Positions 6,149-8,659 of a DNA stretch of 8,659 nucleotides are shown here, piece by piece; the stretch's first letter is position 1, and each line of letters starts with the position of its first letter. The stretch is from Gemmatimonadaceae bacterium (GTDB taxonomy: Bacteria; Gemmatimonadota; Gemmatimonadetes; Gemmatimonadales; Gemmatimonadaceae). The position numbers were made by a program, and so were the translations under genes. Location of the stretch: NCBI GenBank assembly GCA_019689955.1, contig JADGGM010000091.1, positions 1 through 8,659 on the forward strand, given 5' to 3'. The notes under the pieces are model-generated. The model was not told the DNA's origin and did no database searches. It worked only from the letters and a program-made list of their open reading frames with translations.

Positions 6149-7002
6149 GGCTCGCGGGCGGAAGGGAGAGAGGAAACCGAAATGGCATCGAGGAGCCAGC
6201 GGTGCATGGCCGGGTTCCCGGCGACCACCGAGGATCGCGCGATGGGGAGGTCGGTGCCGTCGATGGTGGTCACGACGCCGCCGGCCTCCCGGATGATGAG
6301 CGTGCCGGCCGCGAAATCCCAGGGGGAGAGGGTGAGCTCCCAGAAGGCATCGAAGCGGCCGCACGCCACGTCGCACAGGTCGAGCGCGGCCGATCCGGCG
6401 CGCCGCACCCCGGCGGTGGCGCGGCTCACGGCCTCGAGCTGCGGGAGGTACGCGCCGAGCTGCTCCGGGGTCTTGAACGGGATCCCCGTCCCCACGAGCG
6501 CGCGCGCGGGGTCGGCGATCGAGGAGACGGTGATCGGGGCGCCGTCGCGGAACGCGCCCAGCCCGCGGGCCGCGGTGAACCGCTCCCCCGTGGCCACGTT
6601 CTCCACCACGCCGGCCACCGGGGCCCCGTCGACGAAGGCGGCGATCGAGACGGCGTACTCGGGGTAGCCGTGGAGAAAGTTCGTGGTCCCGTCGAGCGGG
6701 TCGACGACGAAGAGGGTGCCGGACGCCGTCGTGCCCGCGCCCACGTCGGGGGAGAGCTCCTCGCCCAGGATGCGCGCGCCGGGGCAGCGCGCGAGGAGCG
6801 TCTCGCGGATCAGCTGCTCGGCGCCGGTGTCGACGTCGCTCACGAAGTCGGCGCGCGCCTTCACCTGCCACTGGAGCGACGACAGCTCGCCCGCGCGCGT
6901 GCGGATGAACCGGGCCGCGGCGTCCGCGGCCGCGACCGCGTGCGCGAGCACGGTGGCCGGGTCGGTGACGCACTCTGCTTGCCGGGGGAGATCAGCGGTC
7001 AT
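6145..7002 (-). CDS. suhB: Inositol monophosphatase family protein (SuhB-like)
   Basis: This is a Mg2+-dependent phosphatase of the IMPase/FBPase superfamily, acting in the cytosol on inositol phosphates or related sugar or nucleotide phosphates. The metal-site motifs are all present: GEE (80-82), DPLDGTTNF (101-109) with D101 and D104, and PWDFAAG (227-233) with D229. GSAALDLCDVACGRFDAFWE (203-222) is the typical substrate-side stretch. Length is 285 against about 267 in E. coli SuhB. About 17 weakly conserved residues precede the family core, and a GTG at codon 18 (6951-6949) would give a more usual N-terminus, but neither candidate has a clear ribosome-binding site. The assigned ATG leaves 11 bp to the divergent trpS start. 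The exact substrate cannot be read from sequence: SuhB, an archaeal-type IMPase/FBPase or histidinol-phosphatase-like members are alternatives. It is coupled to ftcD by ATGA. Confidence 0.88.
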   Translation of the reverse strand: MTADLPRQAECVTDPATVLAHAVAAADAAARFIRTRAGELSSLQWQVKARADFVSDVDTGAEQLIRETLLARCPGARILGEELSPDVGAGTTASGTLFVVDPLDGTTNFLHGYPEYAVSIAAFVDGAPVAGVVENVATGERFTAARGLGAFRDGAPITVSSIADPARALVGTGIPFKTPEQLGAYLPQLEAVSRATAGVRRAGSAALDLCDVACGRFDAFWELTLSPWDFAAGTLIIREAGGVVTTIDGTDLPIARSSVVAGNPAMHRWLLDAISVSSLPSAREP

Positions 7003-7007
7003 AGCTT
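6979..7007 (+). promoter_or_regulatory. Candidate sigma-70-type promoter for trpS
   Basis: TTGCCG (6979-6984, four of six to the -35 consensus) and TAGCTT (7002-7007, a TANNNT-type -10) are 17 bases apart. The -10 ends six bases before the trpS ATG. This spacing would start transcription at or next to the ATG, giving a leaderless mRNA. It fits the lack of a usable Shine-Dalgarno site: the purine run GGAAAG abuts the ATG directly. The elements lie at and within the start of the divergent suhB-like gene. Prediction by eye only. Confidence 0.35.
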
Positions 7008-7013
7008 GGAAAG

Positions 7014-8009
7014 ATGTCCAGAATCTTCAGTGGAATTCAGCCCTCGGGCGAGCTCCACATCGGCAACTACCTCGGCGCGGTCCGGAACTGGGTCCGGCTC
7101 CAGGACCAGCACGAGTGCATCTACTCGATCGTCGACTACCACGCGATCACCGGGACGTACGAGCCCGAGGATCTCCGGCGCCGCACGCGCGAGATGGCGA
7201 TCTCGCTCCTCGCGGCGGGGCTCGACCCGGAGAAATGTACGCTGTTCGTCCAGTCCATGGTGCCCGAGCACACCGAGCTCGCGTGGATCTTCAACACCGT
7301 GACCCCGCTCGGGGAGCTGGAGCGGCAGACGCAGTTCAAGGACAAGGCCTCGCGGCAGGAGAGCGTGATGGCCGGGCTCCTCAACTATCCCGTCCTGCAA
7401 GCCGCGGACATCCTGCTCTACCGCGCATCGCTCGTCCCGGTGGGGGAGGACCAGGTGCAGCACCTGGAGCTCTCGCGCGAGATCGCGCGGCGGTGGAACG
7501 CGAGGTTCGGGGAGGACTTCTTCCCGGAGCCGCAACCGCTGCTCACCCCGACGCGCCGCATCATGGGGCTCGACGGGCAGGCGAAGATGTCGAAGTCGAT
7601 GGGGAACACGATCGGGATCCTCGAGACCGACGAGGCGATCTGGGCGAAGCTGCGTCCGGCGGTGACCGATCCGGCGCGGGTGCGGCGGACGGACCCGGGG
7701 ACGCCGGAGGTCTGCAACATCTACCACCTGCACCGTGCGTTCAGCGATCCGGCGACGGTGGAGCACGTCGCCACGCAGTGTCGCACGGCGGGGTGGGGGT
7801 GCATCGAGTGCAAGCAGGTGCTGCTCGAGTCGATGACGCGCGAGCTGGGGCCGATCCGCGAGCGGGCGGCGGAGCTGCGTGCTCGGCCGGAGCTGGTGAG
7901 CGAGGTGCTGTACGCCGGCGCCGAGCGGTGCCGGGCGATCGCGCGTGAGACGATGCGCGAGGTGAAGGAGCGCATGGGTCTTGCAGAGCTCAGCGAGGTC
8001 ACCCGCTGA
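7014..8009 (+). CDS. trpS: Tryptophanyl-tRNA synthetase, Fe-S-cluster type
   Basis: This class I synthetase activates tryptophan with ATP and charges tRNA-Trp in the cytosol. FSGIQPSGELHIGNYLGAV (5-23) contains the HIGH-type motif (HIGN, 15-18), and KMSKS lies at 191-195. GEDQVQHLELSREIARRWN (144-162) and LLNYPVLQAADILLY (122-136) are family hallmarks. Length (331) is typical. The C-terminal anticodon-side domain has four cysteines, C234-x21-C256-x6-C263-x2-C266, nearly the spacing known for the [4Fe-4S] cluster of Thermotoga maritima TrpRS (x22, x6, x2); the cluster here is inferred. The ATG is fixed by the conserved N-terminus. No Shine-Dalgarno site stands at normal spacing. A small zinc-ribbon gene follows after 9 bases, probably on the same transcript. 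Confidence 0.96.
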   Translation: MSRIFSGIQPSGELHIGNYLGAVRNWVRLQDQHECIYSIVDYHAITGTYEPEDLRRRTREMAISLLAAGLDPEKCTLFVQSMVPEHTELAWIFNTVTPLGELERQTQFKDKASRQESVMAGLLNYPVLQAADILLYRASLVPVGEDQVQHLELSREIARRWNARFGEDFFPEPQPLLTPTRRIMGLDGQAKMSKSMGNTIGILETDEAIWAKLRPAVTDPARVRRTDPGTPEVCNIYHLHRAFSDPATVEHVATQCRTAGWGCIECKQVLLESMTRELGPIRERAAELRARPELVSEVLYAGAERCRAIARETMREVKERMGLAELSEVTR

Positions 8010-8018
8010 GAGCGATGT

Positions 8019-8279
8019 ATGGCGCAGGAGCGAGATTCGCGTGGGCTGCTCACGTTGGTGTGCGTGACGTGCGGCCGCGAGCTGTCGTTCGAGGAGATGC
8101 CGCCGGCGCACGTGGTGTGCGACCGGTGCGGCGGCACGGTGTTCCGGAACTATCTCACGCCGGTCGCCGCTGACGAGGCGACGCTGTCGCAGCTCGAGGA
8201 GACGTCGCGGAGCGTGGCGTTCGACGAGGAGTCGCCCGACACGTCGCCGAGCGACGTGCGCGATGTGAACAACCCGTAA
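8019..8279 (+). CDS. Small zinc-ribbon protein of unknown function
   Basis: I do not recognise a named family. The 86-residue protein has two CxxC pairs, C15-x2-C18 and C34-x2-C37, separated by 15 residues in a GRELSFEEMPPAHVVC context, which is the layout of a treble-clef or zinc-ribbon metal site. The second half (about 50-86) is acidic and polar, with many Asp, Glu and Ser, and looks disordered. There is no signal peptide or membrane segment, so it is probably cytosolic. It starts 9 bases after the trpS stop at the second of two close ATGs (8015 and 8019); only the 8019 frame keeps the cysteine pairs. The upstream purines are weak as a ribosome-binding site, so it may be translated by re-initiation after trpS. 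A nucleic-acid or ribosome-associated role is possible but unproven. Confidence 0.75.
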   Translation: MAQERDSRGLLTLVCVTCGRELSFEEMPPAHVVCDRCGGTVFRNYLTPVAADEATLSQLEETSRSVAFDEESPDTSPSDVRDVNNP

Positions 8280-8315
8280 CCCCGGAGGGCCCAGATCCCC
8301 GCTCTTCATGCATTG

Positions 8316-8659
8316 GTGCTCGCCGCCGCGGCGCCGCAGAGCTTCGGTGCGCTGGCGGCCTCGCTCAAGCTGGTGCTGCTCGCCAAGCTGCTGCTGGCGA
8401 CGATCCTGGGCGGCGCGGTGGGGTTGGAGCGCGAGTTGTCGGGGAAGCCGGCGGGGCTGCGCACCAACATCCTGATCTGCGTCGGCGCCGCGCTGTTCAT
8501 GCACCTCTCGATCGTCGTGGCCGAGATCGGGGCGTCCTCCACCGGGCAACCGTACGGCGACACCACGCGCATCGCGGCGCAGATCGTCTCCGGGATCGGC
8601 TTCCTGGGTGCGGGGGCGATCCTGCACGCGCGCGGGGCGGTGGTGGGGCTCACCACGGC
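8316..8659 (+). CDS. MgtC/SapB family membrane protein (5' part, cut by window end)
   Basis: The frame encodes at least 114 residues and runs off the window without a stop. It reads as the N-terminal membrane domain of the MgtC/SapB family. LLATILGGAVGLERELSGKPAGLRT is the family's first helix and signature, spread over about residues 27-51. It is followed by LICVGAALFMHLSIV and then TRIAAQIVSGIGFLGAGAIL (about 82-101), ending in GAVVGLTT. MgtC proteins are inner-membrane factors linked to Mg2+ limitation and, in pathogens, survival in macrophages; the role of environmental homologues is less clear. The start is uncertain. GTG (8316) and TTG (8313) are candidates, GTG 8373 is a later one, and the frame is open back to the preceding stop at 8277. 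GGAGGG at 8284-8289 is too far from any of these to act normally. Confidence 0.85.
   Translation, partial: MLAAAAPQSFGALAASLKLVLLAKLLLATILGGAVGLERELSGKPAGLRTNILICVGAALFMHLSIVVAEIGASSTGQPYGDTTRIAAQIVSGIGFLGAGAILHARGAVVGLTT

Noticed and set aside
5168..6667. Forward open frame of 499 residues opposite ftcD and the suhB-like gene
   Set aside because: It is a shadow frame rich in Arg, Ala, His and Asp. The minus-strand proteins have complete catalytic motifs throughout the same span.
6149..6973. Upstream extension of the ftcD frame to about 780 residues
   Set aside because: The extra part is Arg/Gly-rich out-of-frame suhB sequence. Homology starts exactly at the ATG at 6148 (MKLIECVPNFSEG), which overlaps the suhB-like stop.
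8015..8173. Short open frame from ATG 8015, overlapping the zinc-ribbon gene
   Set aside because: It loses the CxxC pairs, is Arg/Gly/Val-rich and resembles a shadow. The frame from 8019 has clear metal-ligand spacing.
6999..8627. Antisense open frame of 542 residues opposite trpS, the zinc-ribbon gene and the MgtC-family gene
   Set aside because: It spans three recognisable forward genes and has the Arg/His/Leu bias of reversed high-GC coding DNA.
1..8659. Search for tRNA or rRNA genes, insertion sequences, defence or toxin-antitoxin genes
   Set aside because: I saw no such sequence. Every stretch longer than about 105 bases is occupied by a recognisable coding region.

Overview
This is a compact, very GC-rich bacterial chromosomal segment. 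It holds the distal part of a ribosomal-protein (spc-type) operon, followed by a short convergent operon and then a forward-strand group headed by trpS. Gene order and protein features fit a free-living Gram-negative bacterium. A Gemmatimonadota-like organism is my best guess, from gene order, the GC-rich style and the G/A-rich intergenic hairpin, but this is inference and other high-GC phyla are possible.

Layout. Bases 1-4579 (+): rpsE (S5), rpmD (L30), rplO (L15), secY, adk, map and infA. These are tightly packed with overlaps or gaps of a few bases, except for a 105-bp secY-adk spacer that holds a long imperfect hairpin. The series stops at infA: rpmJ, rpsM, rpsK, rpsD, rpoA and rplQ do not follow. 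A 12-bp perfect GC palindrome (4593-4619) separates infA from the convergent genes. Bases 4631-7002 (-): an inositol-monophosphatase-family gene (suhB-like) and a bifunctional glutamate formimidoyltransferase/cyclodeaminase gene (ftcD), joined by a 4-base ATGA overlap. Bases 7014-8659 (+): trpS with a cysteine pattern matching the [4Fe-4S] subclass, a small zinc-ribbon protein, and the 5' part of an MgtC/SapB-family membrane protein cut by the window end. The trpS and suhB-like start codons are separated by only 11 bp.

How the genes work together. The first block makes ribosome components (S5, L30, L15), the membrane translocon (SecY), the nucleotide-balancing kinase (Adk), N-terminal methionine removal (Map) and initiation factor IF1, which is the usual growth-linked set. 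The minus-strand pair joins a sugar-phosphate phosphatase to a one-carbon/histidine-degradation enzyme, with no other hut gene in view. The last block charges tRNA-Trp, followed by two genes whose link to it is only positional.

The window is mainly housekeeping, and I found no defence system, mobile element, CRISPR array or RNA gene. The points most worth a second look are the Arg-Gly-Gly-rich N-terminal extension of S5, the Fe-S-type TrpRS, a degenerate signature and shortened lid in Adk, the secY-adk hairpin, and a possible leaderless trpS promoter lying inside the divergent gene.
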